The notes below the pieces were generated by a model. The model searched no databases and was not told the origin of the DNA. It saw only the letters and a list, made by a program, of their open reading frames with translations. This document shows positions 51,266-63,400 of a DNA stretch of 64,000 bases, in pieces. A program made the position numbers and the translations under genes. This DNA is from Chrysogorgia sp. JL179-B06 (lineage: Eukaryota > Cnidaria > Anthozoa > Scleralcyonacea > Chrysogorgiidae), in NCBI GenBank assembly GCA_035772405.1, contig JAYKKM010000452.1, positions 144,501-208,500 of the forward strand, in the 5' to 3' direction. Within the stretch, counting starts at the first letter, position 1. Each line of letters begins with the position of its first letter.

Positions 51266-52539
51266 AATATATTTAAATATAAACTGGCAGTTTATATTTA
51301 AGCTTTGTTTAATAATACACTATAAGATTAGCAACATGATTTTCAGATTTTTGTTTTGTTTTCCATTTTTGTTCCTTAATCCTGGGAAAAAATGGCTTGA
51401 TTAGCAAACTAAAATTGAAAAAAATCACTGGTGCATAAATACACTTTCAATACGGTGAATAATAACTAGCCTGAATTTCTTAGTTTATTTTCTTATGATG
51501 GTCTCGTGACACACAGGCTCTTACCTACTTATATTACTAAATTATATAACAATATATTTCATGTTTAATTACAGTATAAAGCTGTACAGATAGCGATAGA
51601 ATAAACAACAGCACCATGACTAATTATCGACTGGAACCGTGTTAGATATACAGACACTGTTTGGCTAGTGAAGGCATGGTTGATCTCAGGGTGTGCCAGA
51701 GGTTGCATCTGTCAAGCATATTATAATCTAAGGCGTTGTGTTGCCTTACACAAATATCTCTCGGTTAATTTTTTGCTTCAGCTGCGGATTCCTTGCTGGC
51801 CGAAACTACAATGTCCGGCGGCCAACGCTCTTTTGTCTTCTAGCCACTTTGGTCGTTTCCAACACAGTTTACTTTCACTGGTCACGGCGCTTGCACGGCT
51901 TCCCAAATCTGCTGAATTTTGGTCGGTAGAAACGTATCGCCACTAGATGTAATCCTTCTTTTGGATCTTGCGTACACGGTTTTGTACAAATTGCTTGAAT
52001 TCTCCTTGCCCTCCAATCAAGCCACCCATTGACTTGCGTAAATGGAAATCCCTCCAGTGCCTCTTTTACATTGTGGATTACCGCCATATGGCCAGATACT
52101 AATTCCAATCTTTGGATAGTCAATCCTTGCTTTTGCTGCAATGCAACCAACCCTTGACTATTTCCTGAAGGTTGTCCTACCAATACACTGTAAATGAAAA
52201 AGGGTTGAAACGACCCCAAATTTCGTTTTAGCCCTGTTGGAGCCGAAGCTGTTTTGGCCCTACGTGAAAGCCATTTTGGGATTCGAGAGCTAGATCGACA
52301 CTAACAGGGCCATTTTAGGTACACTAAAAAGCCAATTTGACCCTACCCGTTTCCAAAACAGCCCTGCCATTTTTCAATTCAGCCCCACCGTTTTCCAATT
52401 CAGCCCCACAGCTCAAAACGACTCTCATTCCCGGGGCTGTTACGGCTCCACTTACAGCGCTACTTATGATGTCCATATCAGCCCCCAATGAATTCATTTT
52501 GGCTCTCTTTTTCCGAATCGGCTCTTACACATGTCAAAT

Positions 52540-52900
52540 CGACCCATTTGTCAAATCGACTCCCGGTGGCGAATCGACTCCGTTGTCAAATTGACTCCCT
52601 CATGCCAATTTAGCTCCCGTACTTCAAATCGACGCCCGCGTGTCATATCGACCCCCGAGTTTCAAATCGACTCATGTCAATTGTCAAATCGACTAACGCG
52701 TGTCAAATCGACTCGCGCGTGTCAAATCGACTCGCGCGTGTCAAATCGACTCGCACGTGTCAAATCGACGCGCACGTGTCAAATCGAATCGCACGTGTCA
52801 AATCTGCTCCCGGCTGTCAAATCGACTAGGGCGTGTCAAATCGACTCGCGCGGACCGTGTCTCAAATCGACTCTCCTGCCAAATAGTTCTCTCTGTGTAA
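52540..52900. repeat. Subterminal minisatellite, about 20-bp unit
   Basis: Repeats of TCAAATCGACTCGCGCGTG with variations, near the left end of the 11-kb transposon. Confidence 0.85.
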
Positions 52901-53403
52901 TCGGCTCGCGCGTGTTAAAGCGACGCGCGTGAAAGCATTGATATTATCTTCTCGATAGTTTTTATTGGTCGAGAATATCATCTACAGTACTGCCTAGAAT
53001 TAACCTAACAGAAACCGCGGTTAACCGGGGTTCATCCGCGGATCATCAGCGGATCATCCGAGGTTCAACCTGGGTTCATCTCCGGTTCAACCGAAGTCGA
53101 TCCTCGGTCGATCCGCGGTCGAACCTCGGTCGGTCCGCGGTTCAACCTCGCATAACCTAACCGCAATATTAACCGCAATCGCATTTCGGAATATGTCGTT
53201 TATTTCCGAAGTTTGGCGTCGTTTGACACATGGTTTAAGTTCTGTTGCAGTTCGAAGAAATGAGAAAGTTGTCAAAATATGCTAAGTTACGGCAGCGATG
53301 TAGAATATTACTTATTTCAGAATATAATATCGTTTGCTATGAATTTGATAATATCGTTTGGGAGAACTTGTGGCAACTTAAAATAAATACTTGTGCATTA
53401 TCA

Positions 53404-54251
53404 CAGGGAGCCGTTACGTGAAGCGAGTTTATAAACAGCGAACTAGCGAGTTTATTAGTGAAGCGAGTTTAACAGTAAAGCGGGTTTGTTTGGTATTTTT
53501 ACACAAGAATTGTATTAAATCGCTATTAAAATGTTCTTACTTGTTAATTTTGTCGACAATCGGGACAAATTACAGACAACCAGAACAGAAAGGCAATGAG
53601 TGTTTACATCAATTCGGAGGCCGTTGACTGTGCGTCTCGCGGTAGTGATTTCGGTAGTGATTTGTTTTGACGTCTAATGTAGTTGTTAGGTAAAATCTTA
53701 GCTTGAAAATCGGCTACATGATAGATTAAAGGTTAATGTTCACAGTCGTTTTGAAAATTTTGTAATTGAAAGCTGTGGTAACTTATATATTGGAAACATT
53801 TTTAGTGGAGACCTTTCGTATCATCTGTGCCCCGACTTGAGTCGACCACCGGAAGTTAATTAGTCAAACATATCATCTGTGATCAATCTTTTACACAAAA
53901 TATATAATCTAGAGGCCGTTTACACGAGCCCAACCCGGGTCGACCCGTCTAATAATAATAAACTAATAATAATAAACTCCTGTTAGCGTTTACACGACAG
54001 CCGGGTCGACCGGGTTAATATATTCATGTCAACACGGGGCTCGTGTAAAGTGTCGGCAATACGATACCCGGGTAAGTTTCCATTCGCAAGCATGGCAAGT
54101 TCGAGCGCTCGTAAAGAAAAAACTCCTCAATGGCAATGGCAGTGACCATGGCAGTGGTCATAGATTGCACCAGCGCTCGGATATATATTAATAACAAATA
54201 AACCCGCTTTATTGTTAAACTCGCTTCACTAATAGACGTTACGGCTCCCTG
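53404..54251. mobile_element. Innermost 848-bp inverted-repeat element
   Basis: Ends CAGGGAGCCGTTACG and CGTTACGGCTCCCTG, with further inverted similarity (GAAGCGAGTTTAACA). hAT-like CAGGG ends, but no convincing 8-bp duplication. Confidence 0.6.
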
Positions 54252-54840
54252 TGGCATCACGTTACCTGCCTGGTTCATCACTCAATCGCTATTCAATCCA
54301 ATAAAAACAGTCCGACGAGCGCGAGCAACAAGTTAATACTACCGTATACTTGCAATCTGCAGTTTAGCGAAAAAACTGCCTTGCTATAGTACACTGCCCA
54401 ATCTTTAACGCTTGATGATTTTGTCGTCTTATATAACATGTTGGCATATTGAATCAATATGATTGTCGATTTATGCCCACAGGCAGTGAAAGGTAGCGAA
54501 ACTCATATACATACTCCAATTTAAAAGCTCTTGTTATATGACTGTGTTTCTGGGATAGGGGTATCTAGTACGTATTCCTTATAAGGAAGCGCAAATAGAA
54601 GGCACATGACGAGCAAATAGAGTGAATTAACGAGCAAATAGCTGACACGTTCAAACCTCGTACCAGCCTCCTTGTTAATTGGATTGAAACCGACCCCAAA
54701 ACAACAAAGGTCCTAACCCTTTGGCAAACGTTTTCTTGAGAAATAAACCACCCCCAAAGCTATAGAATATATCAAAGGAAAGTTAAATTATCTATTTACA
54801 ACATACGTACAGCTTATCCCGGTAGCTAACTTAGTTCTCT

Positions 54841-55417
54841 TTAAAGTGCCACTGTGATGAAATTTTGAACCCCATGTTTTTTAGCATTATTGCAAAGAGT
54901 ACATATAAATAACTCCCCATGCAAAATTTTAGCGCTCAATGTCAAATATTGACTGCGCTATACGACGATAAAGTTCGTAATTTCACGGCCGCCATTAAAA
55001 TCTGCCATCTTGGAAATTTCAGGTCAAAGGGCGCCGGTTACGTCAGAGTCTCAAGCACGCTTCACGTGTAGTGTTGTTGCAACATATAAACAACGAGATT
55101 CCACTAGATTCGGAAGAATTTGACATTTTAAACGCGGTTTGTATATGCGCTGCTTTGTATTCTATAGTAATTCTATTTGTGTTGACGCGGCTCCTTGAGA
55201 CTATGACGTCACGAGCGCTTCTCGAATGGATAAAAACAAGATGGCCGATTTTAATGGCGGACGTCGATTTAGGACTTTTCAAACGTTTGTAACTCTTCGA
55301 TTTTTATTCCGTTTCGACTGTAATTTTGTATAAGGGCTACTTTCACATTGATAAATACATCCATGAAGAAAAAATGGCATTTTTCGATGACGAATTTTCA
55401 TCACAGTGGCACTTTAA
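54841..55417. mobile_element. Fold-back MITE with TTAA ends (577 bp)
   Basis: TTAA then AGTGCCACTGTGATGAAA, mirrored at 55414-55417. The inverted similarity extends far inward (for example GCCGCCATTAAAATC against GATTTTAATGGCGG). Flanking sequence around 54728 and 55503 is a diverged direct repeat. Confidence 0.75.
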
Positions 55418-56598
55418 AAGCGCGGATAATCGAACATGCCAAAATATAATTTTCCTAATACGGATACGATCTTGTAAACAAAAACACGGCTGTCTTCGAC
55501 GAACGTTTTTCTTGAGAAATAATCAACTCCAAAGCTACAATATATATTAAAACACAGATAAATTATCTGTTTACAATATGCGTACAGCTTATCGCCTTAT
55601 CCTACTAGCGAACGTAGTTTTCTTAAAAAGAGCGGATAATCGAACATATCGTAACGTGTTAATAATCCCCATCCAGCGGGCTGGTACGAGTGCCATGTAT
55701 TTGTTCGTTAATGCCTTCTATTTGCTCGTCAATGCCTTCTATTTGCTCGATATGGAATACGTACTAGAAGTACATATGGTTTCTGGAGCATTCTAACTCG
55801 CACAATTAATTCAACAAACAAGTCATTTACGCCGGAAATACGCGCGCCGATGTACGTTGCTAAAAATATTAACAGTTCACCACCTTTTCACTTTAACAAG
55901 ACCCGTTTTTCCAGTCGTATTACTTTAAATTTTAAAGGTCATACTCTGATGGACGCCTAGGTTCGAAACGTTAGTATTTCGTGACTAAAAATCTTGGCAG
56001 TTTACCACCTTTTCACTTTGCAATTTGTCATTTACACTCGTTCTTAATAACGACGCACAGCCATACATGTGGTTGAAGTAAGAATCAATATCATACAATA
56101 AAGAATGTAGTTTGACCAACTCAGACAAAACACACTTACAATAATGTATAAATCACCGTTTGCTGACCCAATAGCGTCCAGAATACTCATTGAATAGATC
56201 TAATTTCATTTGCTTTCGTGTTCTTACGATCGGGCGAGATCGGAATCCGAAGTGTACGGTCGCCAATACTCTTGCGGTTGCGGTCGAATGTGTCGACCGC
56301 AACATCACCGCAACCGAACCGCAACCGAACCGCAACCGAACCGCAACCGAACCGCAATCTAACTGCAACCGAACCGCAAACGAACCGCAACCGAACCGCA
56401 ACCGCAGTGTTAGGTTAATTCTAGGCAGTACTGTATCTAATTTCAAGTGGCATGTTTGGCCGGTAAGACAATAGTATAAATATGGGCCATTCTGGTTAGT
56501 AGATACATCATACATTTGAACCGTTTTGCGAGTTAGACTTAACCAGCTACATCGTGCTACATCAATATGGATGCTTCCAGACAACATTTTTATGTTCA

Positions 56599-56896
56599 GA
56601 AGTAAAAGATTGGTTGCTGTCCCATGATTTCCCAGAAGGTCGTGGAACGTATCGGTAAGTTTCGCGATATTATATACTTTTACTGCAATGACACTATATA
56701 TTGCAGTTCTATCTTTTTGATCAATATTGTGTAATAAATGTGATTTTTTATATTTGTATATGTAGAAAGTGAAGAATTAAATGGCGAGGATATGACAGCC
56801 TTGTACGAAGTTGATGCAGAAATGAGACACTTTTTTCCTTCATTCAAATTTCGCCAGAAATTCAAGGGATTTCTTAACGACGTAATTAAAGAGAAG
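56599..56896 (+). pseudogene. SAM-like domain exons inside the transposon
   Basis: Exon 56599-56654 (acceptor TTCAG, donor GTAAGT) gives VKDWLLSHDFPEG. Exon 56770-56896 (donor GTAAGA) gives EELNGEDMTALYEVDAEMRHF then KFRQKFKGFLNDVIKEK. Together they resemble a sterile alpha motif (W-L ... L-x-G-E-x-L ... F-P-x-x-x-x-R-x-K-F). Likely the N-terminal part of the kinase gene downstream. Confidence 0.55.
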
Positions 56897-58344
56897 GTAA
56901 GAATTCACGTTAAAATTTTCGATTTCGCAAATTTTATACATTGTAACTTTTTAACAATTTCTATCATACTAGACTAACAAAATAATGTTCTATTCCCGGC
57001 GCAGACGACCCGGGCTCTGGGAACGAGAATGTATGCGCCCGCGATATATTCATTCAGAGGTTCCGAGCATGCGTAGAAACTATTTGCGAATTTGGCGCCT
57101 ATTCTACAAGTGACCGTTGGGATTTATATTTGAATTCGAAGAAGGAAAATGGGATAAAATCTAGCGCTAAACTCGCGTTCGATACAGTATTTTGTTCACT
57201 TAATATTTAGTGTTATAAAGATGTTACTTTTCTCAGGAAATACGTTCACGAAACGCCTCGTAGTTGGATTGTCCGCTGTGGAAGAATTTTCAACATGGCT
57301 GATCTCCGTGTCGACCTGATAACTGGACTGTCGATTTCGCTACTAAGCTTATTCAAATTGTTGCGTATATAAGCTACAAAACGAATACGAGCCTTGTAGT
57401 ATTAAATTCCAGCTTCTCTGTTTGTTATATTTGTAGTGTGCGTGTGCGAATGACGGCGAGAATGAAGATGATGGTGTTATGGTGGTGTACATGTACCAAA
57501 CACTTCTAGCCGAGGCCAAATGCGTATCCAGTCACAATGACAATCGCCATCGTCTGCCGATAGTTCTGCCAACCAAGCTAGTTCTCCCGAGTAGGTGTAT
57601 CGGCTGGCTTCATCTGTGCATGTAAGTCTTAAAATTGCCATTTTTACATTCCAATATATTTAACCTTAGTATTATTTTGATATGTTTAATCTTCTCCTAT
57701 TTAAGCTAGTTAAGACTTAATTATTGCAATGTTGTCTAATGCCTACGATTTAAAGATATTTTATCATTGAATCTTTGACAATTCTATCGAGAAAATTATT
57801 CAACAAGTTATAGGAAGCTTTGGATTAATAAATAAATAGACGGACAGTTTCTGAATGCCTGAACTGGCAAATATTATGGAGGCATTCACATTGGTGGTTT
57901 ATTTCAGCTTATTGGATAGAAATTCAATGGACAGGGAAATGTATTATATCCTATTATTATTCTTATAATTTGGCGGCCCTTTTTCCCCAGAGTGTAAGAT
58001 CACTTTTAGATTTCAAGAGTTTGTAGAACTGCACAACATATACAATTATCTGGTTATGCTGCCCTTGAAGCAAAATAATGTTTCTTAATTAGCTTTACAC
58101 TTGTATATAAAAAATCTATCAATGTTATATGTTTGATTTAGAAATATATTATTTAATCACATTTCTACGGTCTGTACTATGATATACATGGGCTGCACAC
58201 TCTTTGGGAACCTGCAGGGCTGTGAGCAGAACATTTTCATGTTCTGGAACTCTGTCCTAAACACGATGTGTGGGTGCGAAGATGTTGTGTAGGAACAGAA
58301 CTGTACAGATTAGAAATATGATTACTGATATTTTTCCAAACATA

Positions 58345-59226
58345 TAGAATACATATGAATCTGGAAAAGCACAAAAGAATAGAAAGAAAAGACAACAACT
58401 AAAGAAGGAGGAGAAACTTTTATTTAATAGAAGAGAGATGAAAAAGGCAATTAATAGCCTGAAGTCATATGTAGTTTATTTGAGATCTGAAAATGATAAG
58501 CTAAGGAAGAGGACCAGAGAAAAAATGCAGTGCAGAACTACAATTCTTAAAATGTGAAAAGTTAAGAAATGTAAAAGCTATAAGAAGCGATCAGCTAAAT
58601 TTAGTTTTGAATGATAAAGAAAAGGGAATCATTCTAGGAAAGGGTTGTTTTGGAGTTTGTAAGCTTACGAGGTTACATGTTTCTGGTGAATCTGTACTTG
58701 TTGTAGCCTGTGTGCAGACCCCACCTGATAATAATATTATTACCAGTCGCGGAAGGTGATATAGTGTAATTCATGTTGATGTCTATTTTGACTCGAGTTT
58801 CCAACAGATGTTCTCCCTTTGTGTTTGCCTTGATATTAATCCCAAATTACTTATTATGAAATTTTGTGGTCTGACTGATTCAAAATGCTGAACACTATTT
58901 TCATTGTTGAAAGGTATTGCTCCTATTTCTCTTGTGCAAAATAATTAGTTGGATAGCCTGGGCAAGTGTTGTAATGGATGTTTTTATTTACACACAATGG
59001 GTATTCTCCATTGTGACATTAAGTCAGATAATATTATGGTTATCCATGGTTCTGCTATGCAATTAGAACCTAAAATAGTAAGAAATTGTGTAGTAAAGAA
59101 AATTCCAAGTAATAAAAGAAACTTTACAAAGGTAACTATCAACACATTGTCATTAACCCTGTGCATTATATGACGGGTTGTATCATCCATGTGCTGCAAC
59201 AGATGTTTATAGCTTTGGCATACTGC
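58345..59226 (+). pseudogene. Protein kinase gene remnant inside the transposon
   Basis: A coiled-coil segment (58350-58525), then the glycine loop IILGKGCFGVCKL with VVACV (58640-58710), catalytic loop LHCDIKSDNIMV (58999-59034) and ATDVYSFGILL (59188-59220, subdomain IX). No DFG is recognisable between the last two. At least one frameshift near 58525 and several stops. The order matches a Ser/Thr/Tyr-type kinase. Confidence 0.75.
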
Positions 59227-60558
59227 TGAATTAGGTTTCAAAATTACCAGCACTGGAACACCTCAAGAAAGTGTCCTGTTTGTGTATTAATTCAGTGTTT
59301 GGATCAACGCCCCAAAAATAAGTTGAGGTATTTAGTGACATTAATGCTAGTTTCACACATCTACGGTATGTATCATGATTTGCAAGTTGCAAACAGACAA
59401 ATTATTTGCTGATGCCAAAGGCAGGCTTGCAGTACTGGTTTGTATGTTTGATTAGTGTTGGAATACATGTATATTTACCACTGCACTGTACACTGTAGAT
59501 TGTAAAATTGAACATACAGTATATCACAACCATGCTCTTTATAATTATTCAAGGCTAAGACTAACTGGATAGAAAAATTCAAACTGCCCATCATGGTATG
59601 TATCTGTCCTGTATAGTTTTGTTAATTAAAAAATGTGTGTTTTGTTTCTTTGAAATAAATATATATATATAATGTGGGTTGTAAACTTGTAAACTGCAGG
59701 AATGCACTACTGACATTTCGACATACATACACACATATACACATACTCTACATACATACAATGCATACAATACACACATACATGCATTAAAACCTCGGCA
59801 GTACACAACTACACAACTTATAATTTTGCTATATATCAGAATTGTCTTACACAACATGTGAGTGTTGTTTCTCTGCATGTACACTGAGACTACACGCACA
59901 AAGCCAGGTGTTACAAAACTCTTAAGCGTCACTGTATAACTAACAGTAACATAATTGTGCTATTTGTTGTATTGTATTGCAAATACTGCAATATGGCTAG
60001 CTCTGCTACTAGTGACATCAGTGTTATTCTGGGAATTTGTTTGCATGGCGAGAAATGAAGGCCACACGCGCACGTTGGGAATGTACTGTATACAACACAA
60101 TTCTCACCCGAATAGTAATTACATAGGGAGAATAAAGAAATGTCTTAATATGTCTCTAGATGTTTGAGAAAACCTGCAGTATCATTTCAATCTGATACAA
60201 ACAAAGTGAAGTATCAGTCACTGAAATGTCATTGGCAAACCTGTTTTTACGAATTTTGACCAAATGCTCAACAAGAACAAATATGGAGAATTCATAATTA
60301 CCACTGACCCTGCTTCCCATGCCATTCAAATACATCCATTTCAGTCAGTTTACAAGCTGGTTTCAATCTGATTCGAGTTGCCCAAGAGACAGTTCCTTCG
60401 GTTGTATATATGATTTTGTGTGTATTTGTGATCTCTGCGTTTTCTCAGTGTCGAATCGTATTATTAGTCCTTTCTCCGGAATCTGCGCATAATTTCGAGT
60501 GCAATTCATTGTATACTAGACGGTATATTTCCATTTCTTGTCTTGCATGTATCGTGGT

Positions 60559-61283
60559 CAGGGTTGGTAGGTCCTGCGCATGCTCGGAGCCAAATAGCTA
60601 TCAAAAAGAGGCCAAAATCTAGCAAAAGAGGCCAAACTACAATTTTTCTAAAGAGGCCAAAAAAAAGCTAAAAGAGGCCAAATTAAATTGCAAACTCGTG
60701 CCCAGGAATTTTTTTTCCTCGATGGAGCTCTTACGTTGTCAGCAAAGAGGTTAACCGAATGATTTTGAATGGTGGTGTAACGCTCATTGGGCCGTAGGGT
60801 TAGTTCAATAAAACAAATAAAGCAAAAGTTATTCTTATTAGTTGTTGACATTGACATTGTTCAGTTTTATTCATATAGCTAATGTGTTGACTACTTGACT
60901 AGTGTGCACTGGGAAATTCCCAGTACTTTTCCCAGGTGTCATCTGATTGGACGAAACGTCTTTCGCACGTGTGATTCGATCATTCACTCACGAGAAAGAT
61001 TTTCCGTGCGTTTGCTGACATATTGTCCTTTTTCACTTTTTGATAATGAGTCATGTCTGTTTCAAATACCAGCGACAGTAGATTCCAACTATTGACGAAG
61101 CTAAACTATTATAAAACGAACCACCTAAACTATTATAAAAGATTGATAAATTTTTTTAAATTTATTTATTTATTTAGGCCAAAAAGTAGCCAAAAGGCCA
61201 AACTTTTTTTTCAAGGCCAACCATGAAAAAAAGAAGCCAAAATAGAGTTATTTGGCCTCAAAAAGGCCAAACTACCAACCCTG
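60559..61283. mobile_element. hAT MITE (725 bp) nested in the 11-kb transposon
   Basis: Ends CAGGGTTGGTAG and CTACCAACCCTG with the 8-bp duplication ATCGTGGT at 60551-60558 and 61284-61291. The interior has many GAGGCCAAA/GGCCAAA words near both ends. Confidence 0.92.
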
Positions 61284-61291
61284 ATCGTGGT

Positions 61292-62601
61292 TCGATATAT
61301 TGTCCGCCATTTGTTTAGCTACCAGTCTCTTAAACTGTAAATAAACACTCGGCTTTGAAAACCACGCGACAAATGGCGGTATTTTTAAATATATGAATAT
61401 GGTCATCCATATTGAAGACAAGGCCTCTATTTTAATAAATAACTTAACACTTAACAAACAGTGTTATATTACAGGTTCGATTCCTGTCTGGGACATAATT
61501 TTTCTGAGGATACGAGCTTGACGATCGTCCATGTATCGTCTGTCTACTCCAAGTTCTCCCACATTCATAACAGCAGTATTATATATAAAACAGTGTTATG
61601 CAGTATATTAAACAAGCAAACAGGCGATGGAAACCAATTTATTTCTCATTTACATAAAAAATAAATTATTGATTGGATGGGGAGTGCAGAGTCAGAAATC
61701 CAATGAATTAAACTATGTTAAATTACTGGACAATTCTATTCCTGAAAATAACCGTGAAAATTTATTGTTGGTAGTCTGGGTAATAGTATAGTGCCCAACA
61801 CCTTCCTCCGCCCCGCACCTCAATGTCTTTCATTTCTCGTCATGAAGAATGTTGGAATTTTTTCTTCATAGAGAATTATTCAAGATTTTATTAAGTTTGT
61901 ACTAGAACTGTAGGTCGAAAAATATTGAAAGGCAACAGATTAATTTTTTATCTGATTGGTTATTTTTAGGAGCATGAAAAAGTTAAACTTGTTGTGTTAA
62001 ACTTGGAACAACCTCATATTGTGGTCCTTGTAACTGCATTGGAGTATAATAACAAACAAGTGCTGTTTTGAGGCTGTTTTGTTGACAAGTTTCTATGTTT
62101 TAATATAGATTATGGTAACGCCAAGGGTGTGTTATCCTTTTTGGAAACTGTAGTTCTTGGCAACACTAAGCAAAAGGGTTGCAATTTTTCAAAGTATTTA
62201 ATGCAAAGTATTTCATGAGAACCATGTTTATATTTTGGCTATTATTTTTAGGTTATTGTTATCAATGAATTGAAAAACTTTATTTGTTCAGACAGTCGAA
62301 CTCTTACGCAAGTTATTCACAAAATAGGTTACAGCAAGTACAGTAATCAATGTGATATTAGACAATGCCTTCAGGTTATTAATATTGCTAGTTATGGTTC
62401 CGTATATTATTTATTTTGTTAACTTCGCAAATGAAAATTATTACAATTATTATTCATTCTAAATATTGTACAGTTGCTGTATTTTAATCTTTTGTTCGAA
62501 TCTGGTTGCAGGTCCAAGCCCCAACTGGTTCAAACATTTTGCTAACTTTTAATCTGCTGTATATTGGCTTGTTTTGGGTCCGTATAATGACTAAAATATA
62601 A
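61292..62601. other. Interior of the 11-kb transposon, no gene
   Basis: AT-rich sequence without supported coding. Confidence 0.4.
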
Positions 62602-63400
62602 GCCAAAATAGCTCCGCTCCGCAAGCTAAATCGACACTTTTTGGGAGCCATAATGCCACCGAATATGAGCCAAATTGACTCATTGGTTTTCCAAAATGGC
62701 CAGGCGATTTTCTGAAATGGCCCTGGTCAAAAGTTGAAACAGCCCCTGCTTCTTCCAGAACAGCCCTTCATTGGGGGCAGAAACTGCTCTCTATTGTTGG
62801 AGCCAAAATGGCTCTGCTCCGCAAGCTGAATCGACACTTTTTTGGGGCCATACTGCCACCGAATAGGAGCTAAATTGACTCCTAGCTTTTCCAAAATGGC
62901 CCCACGATTTTCTGAAATGGCCCTGGTCAAAAGTTGAAACAGCCCCTGCTTCTTCCAGAACAGCCCTTCATTGGGGGCTGAAACTGCTCTCTATTGTTGG
63001 AGCCAAAATAGCTCCGCTCCGCAAGCTGAATCGACAGTTTTTTGGGGCCATAATGCCACCGAATAGGAGCCAAATTGACTTCTAGATTTTCCAAAATGGC
63101 CCCACGATTTTCTGAAATGGCCCTGGTCAAAAGTTGAAACAGCCCCTGCTTCTTCCAGAACAGCCCTTGATTGGGGGCTGAAACTGCTCTCTATTGTTGG
63201 AGCCAAAATAGCTCCGCTCCGCAAGCTGAATCGACACTTTTTTGGGGCCATAATGCCACCGAATAGGAGCCAAATCGACCCCTTGATTTTCCAAAATGGC
63301 CCCGCGATTTTCTGGAATGGCCCTGGTCAAAAGTTGAAACAGCCCCTGCTTCTTCCAAAACAGCCCCTACTTAAAGCTGAAATGGCCCATACCCTGGAGG
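62602..63400. repeat. Subterminal tandem array, 200-bp unit, four copies
   Basis: Units containing GATTTTCTGAAATGGCCCTG recur at about 62705, 62907, 63107 and 63307 with few differences. Located just inside the right end of the 11-kb transposon. Confidence 0.9.

Larger units (their letters stand above)
52984..56434. mobile_element. Nested 3.45-kb DNA transposon, superfamily unresolved
   Basis: Inverted ends ACAGTACTGCCTAGAATTAA at 52984 and its complement ending 56434, with flanking ATCT at 52980-52983 and 56435-56438. Subterminal repeats: GCGGATCATCCG-like words at 53028-53150 and CCGCAACCGAAC units at 56290-56403. No transposase recognised. Confidence 0.8.

Noticed and set aside
52540..52900. 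CRISPR-like array
   Set aside because: The units are contiguous minisatellite repeats without unique spacers, in eukaryotic DNA.
52531..52932. Repetitive frame rich in S-N-R-L-A-R-V-K
   Set aside because: It is the translation of the 20-bp minisatellite inside the transposon.
53404..54251. hAT call for the innermost element
   Set aside because: The CAGGG ends fit, but flanking bases share only ATCA, not an 8-bp duplication, so the superfamily is left open.
62727..63330. Three similar frames of about 67 codons
   Set aside because: They arise from the 200-bp tandem array; the regular spacing and lack of start context argue against coding.
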